From DATEPR01 sp963780635 (GTDB taxonomy: Bacteria > Actinomycetota > Actinomycetes > Mycobacteriales > Pseudonocardiaceae): a stretch of DNA of 64,000 nucleotides. Made by a program: the position numbers and the translations under genes. Below, piece after piece: positions 1-7,027 of the stretch; position 1 is the stretch's first letter, and each line of letters begins with the position of its first letter. The notes under the pieces were generated by a model. The model was not told the DNA's origin, ran no database searches, and saw nothing but the letters and a program-made list of their open reading frames with translations. The DNA lies in the NCBI GenBank assembly GCA_963780635.1, contig CAWACW010000011.1:310001-374000 (forward strand), written 5' to 3'.

Positions 1-554
1 TGGTGGTGTGCGATCTGGGGCTGCCCCGCGACGTCGAGTCCGATGTCGCCGGGCTGCCCGGCGTGACCGTGGTCGACCTGGAGACTCTCGGCCACCGGCT
101 GGCGGGCACCCCCGCGGGCACGCACGCCGGGGCGGCGGGCGAGATCCTGGCCGAGGAAGTACGCGGCTACCTGGCCGCGCAGCGGTCCGCCGCGGTGACC
201 CCGACGGTGACCGCGTTGCGCAAACAGGCCGCCGAAGTCGTGGACGCCGAGCTGCTGCGGCTGGACTCCCGCCTGCCCGACCTGGACGAGCCGGTGCGCC
301 GCGAGCTGGCCAAGACCGTGCGCAGGGTGGTGGACAAGCTGCTGCACACGCCGACCGTGCGGGTCAAGCAGCTCGCGTCCGGCCCGAACGGCGCCAGCTA
401 CGCCGACGCCCTGCGTGAACTGTTCGCTCTCGACCCGCAGGCAGCGGCGCTGCTGTCCGCTCCGCTCGGGGCAGTGGTCGATCCCACGGCAGTGGTCGAT
501 CCCACGGCAGTGGGCGACTCCGATGACACACCCGAAGATGGTGACAACAGGTGA
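1..554 (+). CDS. hemA: Glutamyl-tRNA reductase, C-terminal part (5' end outside window)
   Basis: Reduces glutamyl-tRNA to glutamate-1-semialdehyde, the first committed step of C5-pathway heme synthesis. The reading frame is open from base 3 and the true start lies upstream. What remains is the end of the NAD-binding domain (VCDLGLPRDVE, GVTVVDLETL) and the helical dimerisation domain (about residues 50-150, with VTALRKQAAEVVDAEL and VRRVVDKLLHTPTVRVKQLA). The extreme C-terminus carries a duplicated VVDPTA hexapeptide that falls outside the conserved fold. The stop TGA overlaps the GTG start of hemC (GTGA), so the two are probably translationally coupled. Identity is well supported by the dimerisation-domain motifs and by hemC directly downstream. 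Confidence 0.93.
   Translation, partial: VVCDLGLPRDVESDVAGLPGVTVVDLETLGHRLAGTPAGTHAGAAGEILAEEVRGYLAAQRSAAVTPTVTALRKQAAEVVDAELLRLDSRLPDLDEPVRRELAKTVRRVVDKLLHTPTVRVKQLASGPNGASYADALRELFALDPQAAALLSAPLGAVVDPTAVVDPTAVGDSDDTPEDGDNR
471..506 (+). repeat. 18-bp tandem duplication in the 3' end of hemA
   Basis: Bases 471-488 and 489-506 are identical 18-bp copies, followed by a partial third copy (GCAGTGGGCG). The length is a multiple of three, so the duplication only adds a second VVDPTA hexapeptide to the non-conserved HemA tail. It looks like a simple in-frame slippage duplication. Confidence 0.9.
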
Positions 555-1498
555 AGAAGGCTTTGCGGATCGGCACCCGGGGCAGCGCGCTCGCACTCGC
601 GCAGACCCAGCTGATCGCCGACGCACTGGAAGCGGCGGGGGCGGCGGTGGAAATCGTCACCGTGACCACCCCAGGCGACCGGTCGGCGGCGCCGATCCCC
701 GACATCGGGGTCGGCGTGTTCACGTCGGCCCTGCGGGAGGCGCTGGCCGCCGACGAGATCGACGTGGCAGTCCACTCCTACAAGGACCTGCCGACCGAAC
801 CGGACCGCAGGCTCACGCTGGCCGCCGTGCCGGTGCGTGAGGACCCGAGGGACGCGCTGATCGCGCGCGACGGCCTGACGCTGGGCGAACTGCCGCCCGG
901 CTCGACCATCGGCACCGGCGCCCCGCGCCGGGTGACGCAACTGGCCGCGCTCGGCCTCGGCCTGACGATCGTGCCGATCCGCGGCAACGTGGACACCCGG
1001 CTGCGCAAGGTGCACGACGGTGAGCTGGACGCGGTGGTGGTCGCCAGGGCAGGGGTGGCCCGGCTGGGCAGGATCGCCGAGATCACCGAGACGCTCGACC
1101 CGATCCAGATGCTGCCCGCCCCCGCACAGGGCGCGCTCGCGCTGGAGTGCCGGGTGGACGACATGGACACCGAGCACCTGCTGCGCTCGACCCTGGACGA
1201 TTCCTCGACGAGGTCCGCGGTGACCGCGGAGCGGGCGATGCTCGCCGCGCTGGAAGCGGGCTGCAGTGCGCCCGTCGGTGCCCTCGCCGAAGTCGTCGAC
1301 GACCTGATCACCGACCCCGATGGTCGGGACCGGGTCGTCTCGATGCTGTCGCTGCGCGGTGTCGTTGCCGCTAATGACAACGACATGCTGCGCGCGTCGG
1401 CCATTTCCGATCTGACCAAAGCGGACGAGCTCGGCAGGCAGGTGGCGGCCGAGCTGCTCGATCTTCGGGCCGCGGTGATGTCCGGCCCGGAGGCATAG
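551..1498 (+). CDS. hemC: Hydroxymethylbilane synthase (porphobilinogen deaminase)
   Basis: Polymerises four porphobilinogens into the linear tetrapyrrole hydroxymethylbilane in the cytosol. The 315-residue product has the family's usual length. Visible motifs are RIGTRGSALALAQTQ at the N-terminus, VHSYKDLPTE with the catalytic aspartate near residue 79, GTGAPRR near 118, RGNVDTRL, and LEAGCSAPVGA, in which Cys238 should carry the dipyrromethane cofactor. The GTG start is fixed by a 4-bp overlap with the hemA stop. The fused hemD gene follows after 3 bp, so hemA-hemC-hemD form one operon. Confidence 0.96.
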   Translation: MKKALRIGTRGSALALAQTQLIADALEAAGAAVEIVTVTTPGDRSAAPIPDIGVGVFTSALREALAADEIDVAVHSYKDLPTEPDRRLTLAAVPVREDPRDALIARDGLTLGELPPGSTIGTGAPRRVTQLAALGLGLTIVPIRGNVDTRLRKVHDGELDAVVVARAGVARLGRIAEITETLDPIQMLPAPAQGALALECRVDDMDTEHLLRSTLDDSSTRSAVTAERAMLAALEAGCSAPVGALAEVVDDLITDPDGRDRVVSMLSLRGVVAANDNDMLRASAISDLTKADELGRQVAAELLDLRAAVMSGPEA

Positions 1499-1501
1499 CT
1501 G

Positions 1502-3046
1502 ATGGAGAGTGTCCAGATGACCCGTGCACGAAAGGCCCCTGGGCGGATCGCTTTCGTGGGTTCCGGTCCCGGTGATACCGGGTTGCTGACCGTCCGGGCC
1601 AACGAGTTGCTCACCCGGGCCGAGCTCGTGGTGACCGACCCGGACGTGCCCTCGTCGGTGTTGGCCCTCGTCGGCCCCGCCGTGGAGCTGCGGCCCGCGG
1701 TCGGTGACCCGGCGGACGTAGCGAAGGATCTCGTCACCGAGGCGAAGGCGGGCCGCTCCGTGGTCCGGCTCGTCTCCGGTGACCCGCTGACCAGTGACGC
1801 GGTGGTACGCGAGGCGCAGGCCGTCGCGCGGACCAGCGTCGCGTTCGACGTGGTGCCCGGCGTGGCCGCCGGTACCGCGGTGCCCGCGTACGCGGGTGTC
1901 GCGCTCGGCGCGGTGCACACCGAGGTGGACGTGCGCGGTGACCTGGACTGGGCGGCCCTGGCCGCCTCGCCGGGCACGCTCGTGCTGCACGCCACCGGTG
2001 GCCACCTCGCCGAGGCCGCGTCGAACCTGACCGAGCACGGCATGGCCCCGCAGACCCCGGTCGCGGTGACCGCCGACGGCACCGGCAACAACCAGCGCAC
2101 CGTGGACACCACGCTCGCGTCGCTGGCCGCGGACGCCGGCGAGCTCGGCGGCAACCTCGTGGTCACGGTCGGCGCCGCCGCCGCTGCCCGCTCGAAGCTG
2201 TCCTGGTGGGAGTCGCGCGCCCTGTACGGCTGGAAGGTCCTGGTGCCGCGCACCAAGGACCAGGCCGCCGAGATGAGCGAGAAGCTGCGCTCGCACGGTG
2301 CCATCCCGGTCGAGGTGCCCACGATCTCGGTCGAGCCGCCGCGCTCGCCCGCGCAGATGGAGCGCTCCGTCAAGGGCCTCGTGGACGGCCGCTACCAGTG
2401 GGTCGTGTTCACCTCCACCAACGCGGTGCGTGCGGTGTGGGAGAAGTTCCGCGAGTTCGGCCTGGACGCCCGCGCGTTCTCCGGCGTGAAGATCGCCTGC
2501 GTCGGCGAGGGCACCGCGGCCAAGGTCCGCTCGTTCGGGATCATGCCCGAACTGGTGCCCTCCGGTGAGCAGTCCAGCGAGGGCCTGCTGGCCGACTTCC
2601 CGCCCTACGACGACATTCTCGACCCGGTGGACCGGGTGTTGTTGCCGCGTGCGGACATCGCCACCGAGACCCTGGCCGCCGGCCTGCGTGATCGCGGCTG
2701 GGAGATCGACGACGTGACCGCGTACCGCACGGTCCGCGCAGCGCCGCCGCCCGCGGACACCCGCGAGATGATCAAGTCGGGCGGGTTCGACGCGGTGTGC
2801 TTCACCTCCTCGTCCACGGTGCGCAACCTGGTCGGCATCGCGGGCAAGCCGCACACCCGGACGCTGGTCGCGTGCATCGGCCCGAAGACGGCCGAGACGG
2901 CACACGAGTTCGGCCTGCGCGTGGACGTGCAGCCGGAGGTAGCGCAGATCCCGGCGCTGGTGGACGCCCTGGCGGCGCACGCGGCCCGGCTGCGTGCCGA
3001 GGGCGCCCTGCCGCCGCCGCGCAAGACCAAGCGCGCCCGCCGCTGA
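1502..3046 (+). CDS. hemD: Fused uroporphyrinogen-III methyltransferase-like / uroporphyrinogen-III synthase
   Basis: The C-terminal half (from about residue 240, starting LYGWKVLVPRTKDQAAEM) is a HemD-type synthase that cyclises hydroxymethylbilane to uroporphyrinogen III. The N-terminal half has the fold of a SAM-dependent CobA/SUMT methyltransferase: a GSGPGDTGLLT loop near residue 20 and VVPGVAAGTAVPAYAGV near 117. The usual SUMT signature GDPxxFGRxxEE is replaced by GDPLTSDAVVREAQ, so methyltransferase activity is doubtful. The start ATG is 3 bp after hemC; a second in-frame ATG lies at 1517. The 514-residue length is usual for the actinobacterial fusion. Confidence 0.93.
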   Translation: MESVQMTRARKAPGRIAFVGSGPGDTGLLTVRANELLTRAELVVTDPDVPSSVLALVGPAVELRPAVGDPADVAKDLVTEAKAGRSVVRLVSGDPLTSDAVVREAQAVARTSVAFDVVPGVAAGTAVPAYAGVALGAVHTEVDVRGDLDWAALAASPGTLVLHATGGHLAEAASNLTEHGMAPQTPVAVTADGTGNNQRTVDTTLASLAADAGELGGNLVVTVGAAAAARSKLSWWESRALYGWKVLVPRTKDQAAEMSEKLRSHGAIPVEVPTISVEPPRSPAQMERSVKGLVDGRYQWVVFTSTNAVRAVWEKFREFGLDARAFSGVKIACVGEGTAAKVRSFGIMPELVPSGEQSSEGLLADFPPYDDILDPVDRVLLPRADIATETLAAGLRDRGWEIDDVTAYRTVRAAPPPADTREMIKSGGFDAVCFTSSSTVRNLVGIAGKPHTRTLVACIGPKTAETAHEFGLRVDVQPEVAQIPALVDALAAHAARLRAEGALPPPRKTKRARR

Positions 3047-3084
3047 CGCTGCGCCGAAGGCCCGGCCGGGTCGGCGGGTTCTGG

Positions 3085-3127
3085 CGATCCCCGCAACACC
3101 CTGGGATGCAGGGAGTTGCGGGGATCG
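3085..3127. terminator. Long inverted repeat after hemD (terminator or mobile-element end)
   Basis: The arm CGATCCCCGCAAC (3085-3097) has an exact reverse complement at 3115-3127. The stem continues inward as CCCT/AGGG after one A-A mismatch, leaving a 7-base loop, so about 17 pairs in total. It begins 39 bp after the hemD stop and could end the hemACD transcript. It also lies against a transposase-like fragment, so it may be the remnant of an element end. There is no T-tract. Confidence 0.6.
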
Positions 3128-3280
3128 TGGTTTCCGAGGAGTCGAGGGCCAGGTTCTTCGAGGCCCTGGACCGGGAGACCGGCCGCATCTCGGGGGCTGC
3201 GCGGGCGGTCGGGGTAAACCGTGCGACGGCGTTCGGGAGGGCGCGCAAGGCCGGTGTCCGAGGGCGTGGAATGACGGGTA
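3106..3280 (+). pseudogene. Remnant of an IS30-like transposase helix-turn-helix N-terminus
   Basis: Translation from ATG 3106 gives a short segment containing SEESRARFFEALDRETGR and ISGAARAVGVNRATAFGRAR, which resembles the N-terminal helix-turn-helix of actinobacterial IS30-type transposases (helix-turn-helix region GAARAVGVNRATAF). After about residue 58 the similarity stops and the frame runs antisense through the next gene. No DDE catalytic domain is present nearby. It is best read as a truncated insertion-sequence fragment; a small domesticated DNA-binding protein is the less likely alternative. Its start lies inside the loop of the inverted repeat at 3085-3127. Confidence 0.45.
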
Positions 3281-3321
3281 CGACCGGGCCTTTCGTGGTG
3301 TTCACGTGCGTCCAAGCCCGG

Positions 3322-3795
3322 CTAGGCGTGGTGGCGGTCCGCCAGTTGGCGTGCCAGGTCGGCCCTGGCGACGCGCTCGTCCGGCGGTGTCGGCAGCAAC
3401 TGCCGGACAAGGCCGACCAGCCATCCGCCCGGCGCGAACAGGTAGCAGACGAGCACCAGCAGCCGCAGCGGCCGGGCCAACCCATTTCGGCCACCGCACG
3501 CGGCGCCGATCAGCGTCAGCGCGGCCATGCAGGCCGACGTGACCCAGAAGTCGGTGTGATAGCCGGACCGCCGAACGGCGTCACCGAGAATCAGCTGATA
3601 GAGCAGGACGTACACCGCGACCGTCCCGGCGAGCACGACGACAGCCCCCACCCGGCCACGCCAGTAGGCAGCACCCCTGCCGTACCAGGTGATGCCGACC
3701 CACGGCAGCGACAGCAACGTGACACCACGCGGCAGTCCCTGCCCGCCACCCACGCGACGCCACCGTGGCGGCGGCGTGCCGTCACGGTCACTCAT
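3322..3795 (-). CDS. Small four-helix membrane protein, function unknown
   Basis: Encodes 157 residues starting MSDRDGTPPPRW. About four hydrophobic segments are visible: around GVTLLSLPWVGITW, VGAVVVLAGTVAVYVLLYQL, FWVTSACMAALTLIGAACG and LRLLVLVCYLFAPGGWLVGL. The C-terminus (PPDERVARADLARQLADR) is polar. No catalytic motif is recognised. The start codon overlaps the stop of a 57-residue upstream frame (ATGA), suggesting translational coupling. It is transcribed against hemD and faces away from hemB. Confidence 0.75.
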   Translation of the reverse strand: MSDRDGTPPPRWRRVGGGQGLPRGVTLLSLPWVGITWYGRGAAYWRGRVGAVVVLAGTVAVYVLLYQLILGDAVRRSGYHTDFWVTSACMAALTLIGAACGGRNGLARPLRLLVLVCYLFAPGGWLVGLVRQLLPTPPDERVARADLARQLADRHHA

Positions 3796-3965
3796 CCGAA
3801 GATGCCGTGCCAGACACTCGAAGCGGCATGCCCGATGCCGGAAGCGACATGCTCGGCATCCTCCCAGGTGTTCGTCGCGGTATGGCCGATGCCGTCCGCG
3901 ACGCCACCGACCACGCCATCCTGATGGATGTCCTCGTCCCAGTGTTCGTGGCAGGCGTTGTCCAC
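3792..3965 (-). CDS. Possible 57-residue small protein coupled to the downstream membrane protein
   Basis: The frame begins at GTG 3965 (MDNACHEHWDEDIHQDGV) and ends at a TGA that overlaps the next gene's ATG by 4 bp. The product is acidic and His-rich, with a loose GIGH repeat (ADGIGHTATN, ASGIGHAASSVWHGIFG). An in-frame stop lies 18 bp upstream, so it cannot be much longer. No strong ribosome-binding site is seen. The tight ATGA overlap and the regular Gly/Ala/His pattern are the main reasons to list it. No family is recognised. Confidence 0.45.
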   Translation of the reverse strand: MDNACHEHWDEDIHQDGVVGGVADGIGHTATNTWEDAEHVASGIGHAASSVWHGIFG

Positions 3966-4222
3966 GAAATCGCCGACGCCGACTCAGGGGGGTGACCGCG
4001 CAGTGCCGGCTGCCCGCCCAGCGATTTCCTGAGCTCCAGGCCGATTCCAGCGCTGCCGCGGCGAGTCGGCGGATGCGCTGGAACGAACACGAGATCTGGC
4101 AGGATGGTGGCTCTTCGACAGGCCGGTGGCTGGTGCTGGCGATTCGAACGGCCGGACGGCGGCACATGGGTGATGTCGCACCGGAGTAGCGTCGGAACAA
4201 GCCCACACCAGGAGGATGTCGC

Positions 4223-5197
4223 GTGTTTCCGACCCATCGGCCGCGTCGGCTGCGGACCACTCCCGCCGTGCGCAGACTGGTCAGCGAGACGACGATCCGG
4301 CCCCGGCAGCTGGTGCTGCCGATGTTCGTCAAGGAAGGCGCGACCGAGCCCGTCGCGATCACGTCGATGCCCGGCGTCGTGCAGCACACCCGGGATTCGC
4401 TGCGCAAGGCGGCCGTCGAGGCCGTGCAGGCCGGTGTCGGCGGGCTGATGATCTACGGCGTGCCGAGTACCCGGGACGCGATCGGTTCCGGTGCCACGGA
4501 TCCGGACGGTGTGCTCAACGTGGCGCTGCGCGAGCTGCGCTCGGAACTGGGCGACTCGACGGTGTTGATGGCCGACACCTGCCTGGACGAGTTCACCGAC
4601 CACGGCCACTGCGGCGTGCTCACGCCGGACGGCCGGGTGGACAACGACGCGACGCTCCAGCGCTACGCCGACATGGCCGTCGCGCAGGCGCGGGCGGGCG
4701 CCCACCTGCTCGGCCCGAGCGGGATGATGGACGGCCAGATCGGCGTGATCCGCGAGGCCTTGGACGACGCGGGCCTGACCGACACGGGTGTGCTGGCCTA
4801 CTCGGCGAAGTACGCGAGCGCCTTCTACGGGCCGTTCCGGGAGGCCGTCGAGTCCGCGCTGCAGGGCGACCGCAAGACCTACCAGCAGGACCCGGGCAAC
4901 GTGCGCGAGGCGCTCCGCGAGGTCGCGCTGGACCTGGCCGAGGGTGCCGACCTGGTGATGGTCAAGCCCGCCCTGGCCTACCTGGACGTGCTGCGCGCTG
5001 TCGCCGAGGTCGCGGACGTGCCGGTGGCCGCCTACCAGGTGTCCGGCGAGTACGCGATGGTCGAGGCCGCGGCGGCGAACGGCTGGCTGGACCGGCAGCG
5101 GACGATCCTGGAGACGCTGACCGCGCTGCGCCGCGCGGGCGCCGACGTGCTGCTCACCTACTGGGCCGTGGAGGCCGCGGGCTGGCTCTCCGACTAA
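4223..5197 (+). CDS. hemB: Delta-aminolevulinic acid dehydratase (porphobilinogen synthase)
   Basis: Condenses two 5-aminolevulinates to porphobilinogen, feeding hemC. The 324-residue product has Schiff-base lysines K196 (LAYSAKYASAFYG) and K248 (DLVMVKPALAYLD). The metal-binding loop reads DTCLDEFTDHGHCG: only two cysteines (C120, C130) remain, with Asp122 where zinc enzymes have Cys. This suggests the site is not the classical three-cysteine zinc type. The GTG start is set by AGGAGG at 4210-4215, 7 bp upstream. It stands apart from hemACD, separated by the transposase remnant and the small membrane gene. Confidence 0.96.
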   Translation: MFPTHRPRRLRTTPAVRRLVSETTIRPRQLVLPMFVKEGATEPVAITSMPGVVQHTRDSLRKAAVEAVQAGVGGLMIYGVPSTRDAIGSGATDPDGVLNVALRELRSELGDSTVLMADTCLDEFTDHGHCGVLTPDGRVDNDATLQRYADMAVAQARAGAHLLGPSGMMDGQIGVIREALDDAGLTDTGVLAYSAKYASAFYGPFREAVESALQGDRKTYQQDPGNVREALREVALDLAEGADLVMVKPALAYLDVLRAVAEVADVPVAAYQVSGEYAMVEAAAANGWLDRQRTILETLTALRRAGADVLLTYWAVEAAGWLSD

Positions 5198-5246
5198 TCG
5201 CCAGGCGTTACGTGCTAAGTCCGATTTGGTGGTTTAGTCTGAGCGC

Positions 5247-5705
5247 ATGGCGTACCCGCTGGTCGGTCGACCGGCGCCGATCCGGCGGTCGGCGTTCGTC
5301 TGGTGGCTCGCGTTCACGTGCTGGTTCACCGGTTCGGTCCTCGGCCTGCTGGCGCACGACCCGGTCGCCGAGGTCTACAGCTACCGCTACGCCTCGTTCC
5401 AGCCCGGCCCGATGACCGTGGTGCTGTTCGCCCTGGCCACCGTCTTCCTGGCCAGCCTGGTGCTGCCGCTGCGCGACGGCGCCCGGTGGAGCCGGGTGTC
5501 GCTGACCGTGCTGGCCGGCCCGATGGCCGCGGTGCTGGCCTGGCAGGCGGGCCGGTCGCTGCTGACCGGTTCGATCAGCGCCGCCGACGTCGCCGAGGGT
5601 CTGCTGTGCCTCGTCGCGCTGTGCGCGGTGCCCGGTGCCGTCGACCTGATGTACCGGCCCGAGGTGCGGCAGTACTACCGTCAACAGGGTGACCACGTCG
5701 AATGA
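5247..5705 (+). CDS. Membrane protein of unknown function (first of four)
   Basis: Encodes 152 residues with about four hydrophobic segments (AFVWWLAFTCWFTGSVLGLL, MTVVLFALATVFLASLVL, VSLTVLAGPMAAVLAW, GLLCLVALCAVPGAVDLMY) and a charged C-terminus (RPEVRQYYRQQGDHVE). A TAGTCT -10-like element at 5235-5240 places a start site at or near the ATG, so the message may be leaderless. The next gene overlaps its 3' end by 17 bp. No domain is recognised. Confidence 0.72.
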   Translation: MAYPLVGRPAPIRRSAFVWWLAFTCWFTGSVLGLLAHDPVAEVYSYRYASFQPGPMTVVLFALATVFLASLVLPLRDGARWSRVSLTVLAGPMAAVLAWQAGRSLLTGSISAADVAEGLLCLVALCAVPGAVDLMYRPEVRQYYRQQGDHVE

Positions 5706-6129
5706 GCCGGCCGCGCCGCCGCTCCCGGTGCGCGTCTCCTTCTGGATCCTGCTCGTCAGCGCGGTACTGAGCGCTCTCGTCGCGGTGATCGCACTGGTGA
5801 CGTGGAGCAGCATCGTGAACCAGGAGGTCCAGGCCGGGGTGGCCGCGGGGACCATCCGCACGTACCTCACCGTGAACGTGATCCTGGAACTGTTGTTCGC
5901 GGCGGCGTTCGTGCTGCTCGCGCTCCGGATCAAGCAGGGCAGCAACTGGGCCCGCATCCTGGTGACCGCGATCGTCGTGGTGTTCGCCCTGGTCGACATC
6001 CTCGGCGGTACCACCTTGCTCACCGTCATCACGATCCTCGTCGAGCTGGTCGCCGTCGGGCTGCTCTACATGCCGCAGTCGGCCGCGTTCTTCACGCCGG
6101 ACAAACATCGTGACCCGGCCACTCGATGA
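5689..6129 (+). CDS. Membrane protein of unknown function (second of four)
   Basis: The 146-residue product begins with a Pro/Ala-rich cytoplasmic-type tail (NEPAAPPLPVRV), then about four hydrophobic stretches (FWILLVSAVLSALVAVIALV, LTVNVILELLFAAAFVLLAL, ILVTAIVVVFALVDILGG, LLTVITILVELVAVGLLYM). It ends FFTPDKHRDPATR. The GTG start lies inside the 3' end of the previous gene and its own 3' end overlaps the next start by 20 bp, so the genes are read as one operon. No family is assigned. Confidence 0.72.
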   Translation: MTTSNEPAAPPLPVRVSFWILLVSAVLSALVAVIALVTWSSIVNQEVQAGVAAGTIRTYLTVNVILELLFAAAFVLLALRIKQGSNWARILVTAIVVVFALVDILGGTTLLTVITILVELVAVGLLYMPQSAAFFTPDKHRDPATR

Positions 6130-6559
6130 CACCGCTCCGGTCCGTTATGCCGAGGCGGGCTCGTCCTGGTGGCCCCTGTTGTGGGGGCCGCTGTTCGCGC
6201 TCGCCGGGGCAGGCGTCGAGGCGCTGAGCGGGCCCGTGCACGTCGTGGCGTGGGTGGTCGTCGGGCTCGTGCTGTTCGGTTCGTCGCTGCTGTGGACGCA
6301 GGCCCGGCGCCGGGTGTGTTCCGTGGTGCTGACGACGCACGCGCTGCACCAGGGCCGGGAACCGCTGGAGGTGAGCCGGATCGCCGAGGTGGACGACGTC
6401 GGCTACCCGGTCGGTGCCCGCGTGCTGGGTGGCGGCTGGACAGTGCCGAAGAAGTTCGCCGAGGTGCCGCTGCGGTTGACCGACGACACCGTGGTCGTGG
6501 CGTGGGCGAAGGATCCGGACGGGTTACGGTCCGCGCTCCGCGCGCTGGTCACCCCGTGA
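6110..6559 (+). CDS. Two-helix membrane protein with cytoplasmic domain, unknown
   Basis: The 149-residue product has two adjacent hydrophobic segments (WWPLLWGPLFALAGAGVEAL and VHVVAWVVVGLVLFGSSLLW) followed by about 85 residues of predicted beta-rich soluble domain (VCSVVLTTHALHQGREPLEV, GGGWTVPKKFAEVPLRL, VVVAWAKDPDGLRSAL). The shape resembles DUF3093-type actinobacterial proteins, but I cannot confirm that family. GTG start; overlaps the previous gene by 20 bp. Confidence 0.72.
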   Translation: MTRPLDDTAPVRYAEAGSSWWPLLWGPLFALAGAGVEALSGPVHVVAWVVVGLVLFGSSLLWTQARRRVCSVVLTTHALHQGREPLEVSRIAEVDDVGYPVGARVLGGGWTVPKKFAEVPLRLTDDTVVVAWAKDPDGLRSALRALVTP

Positions 6560-6571
6560 GAGGCTGAGAAC

Positions 6572-6913
6572 GTGACGACGACACACCGGATGGACTCCGC
6601 GCCGAGGCTGAACCAGCCGTGGCGGTTCGCGGTTGCCGTGGCCGAGTTGGCGGTGGCCGCCGTGGCCGTCGTGTTCGCCGTCATGTTCTGGCACCACGGG
6701 GTCACCACGATGGTCACGCCGCTGGGCGGTGGTCAGCCTCCGCTGGTGTCCACGATCTTCTACGGCAACTGGATGGCCTACTCGATCGGCCTGGTCACGG
6801 CGGGTGCGATCCTGGTGCTGGACGCGATCCGCGAGGTGGTCCTCGGGGCCCGCACCCGGCGCCGCACGCCGCCGCCGGAGTACACCGTGGCGCCGCCGCC
6901 CTTCCCCGGCTGA
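6572..6913 (+). CDS. Two-helix membrane protein of unknown function (fourth of four)
   Basis: The 113-residue product has two hydrophobic segments (FAVAVAELAVAAVAVVFAVM near residues 17-40 and AYSIGLVTAGAILVLDAI near 68-86). It ends in a basic then proline-rich tail (GARTRRRTPPPEYTVAPPPF). GTG start 12 bp after the previous stop. It closes the run of four small membrane genes. Nothing in it points to a specific activity. Confidence 0.68.
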   Translation: MTTTHRMDSAPRLNQPWRFAVAVAELAVAAVAVVFAVMFWHHGVTTMVTPLGGGQPPLVSTIFYGNWMAYSIGLVTAGAILVLDAIREVVLGARTRRRTPPPEYTVAPPPFPG

Positions 6914-6922
6914 ACGGCTTGC

Positions 6923-6982
6923 CAGGAATTTCCCAGGAAACTCGCAGCTTCCGCTCAGCGTCGGCTCGCAGGATTTTCCCAG
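6923..6982 (+). promoter_or_regulatory. Direct repeat before the two-component operon
   Basis: CAGGAATTTCCCAG (6923-6936) and CAGGATTTTCCCAG (6969-6982) match at 13 of 14 positions, 46 bp apart, in the short gap before the response-regulator gene. OmpR-family regulators bind direct repeats and often regulate their own operon, so this is a plausible autoregulatory site. The binding itself is inferred. Confidence 0.45.
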
Positions 6983-7027
6983 CTAGCACACGATGTGCTC
7001 AGCCGTGCCCGGAGGGAGCCCGCATCG

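Noticed and set aside
4104..4222. A short gene starting at ATG 4104 (MVALRQAGGWCWRFERPDGG)
   Set aside because: The beginning looks protein-like, but the frame runs through the hemB start region antagonistic to hemB's own frame and has only a weak ribosome-binding site.
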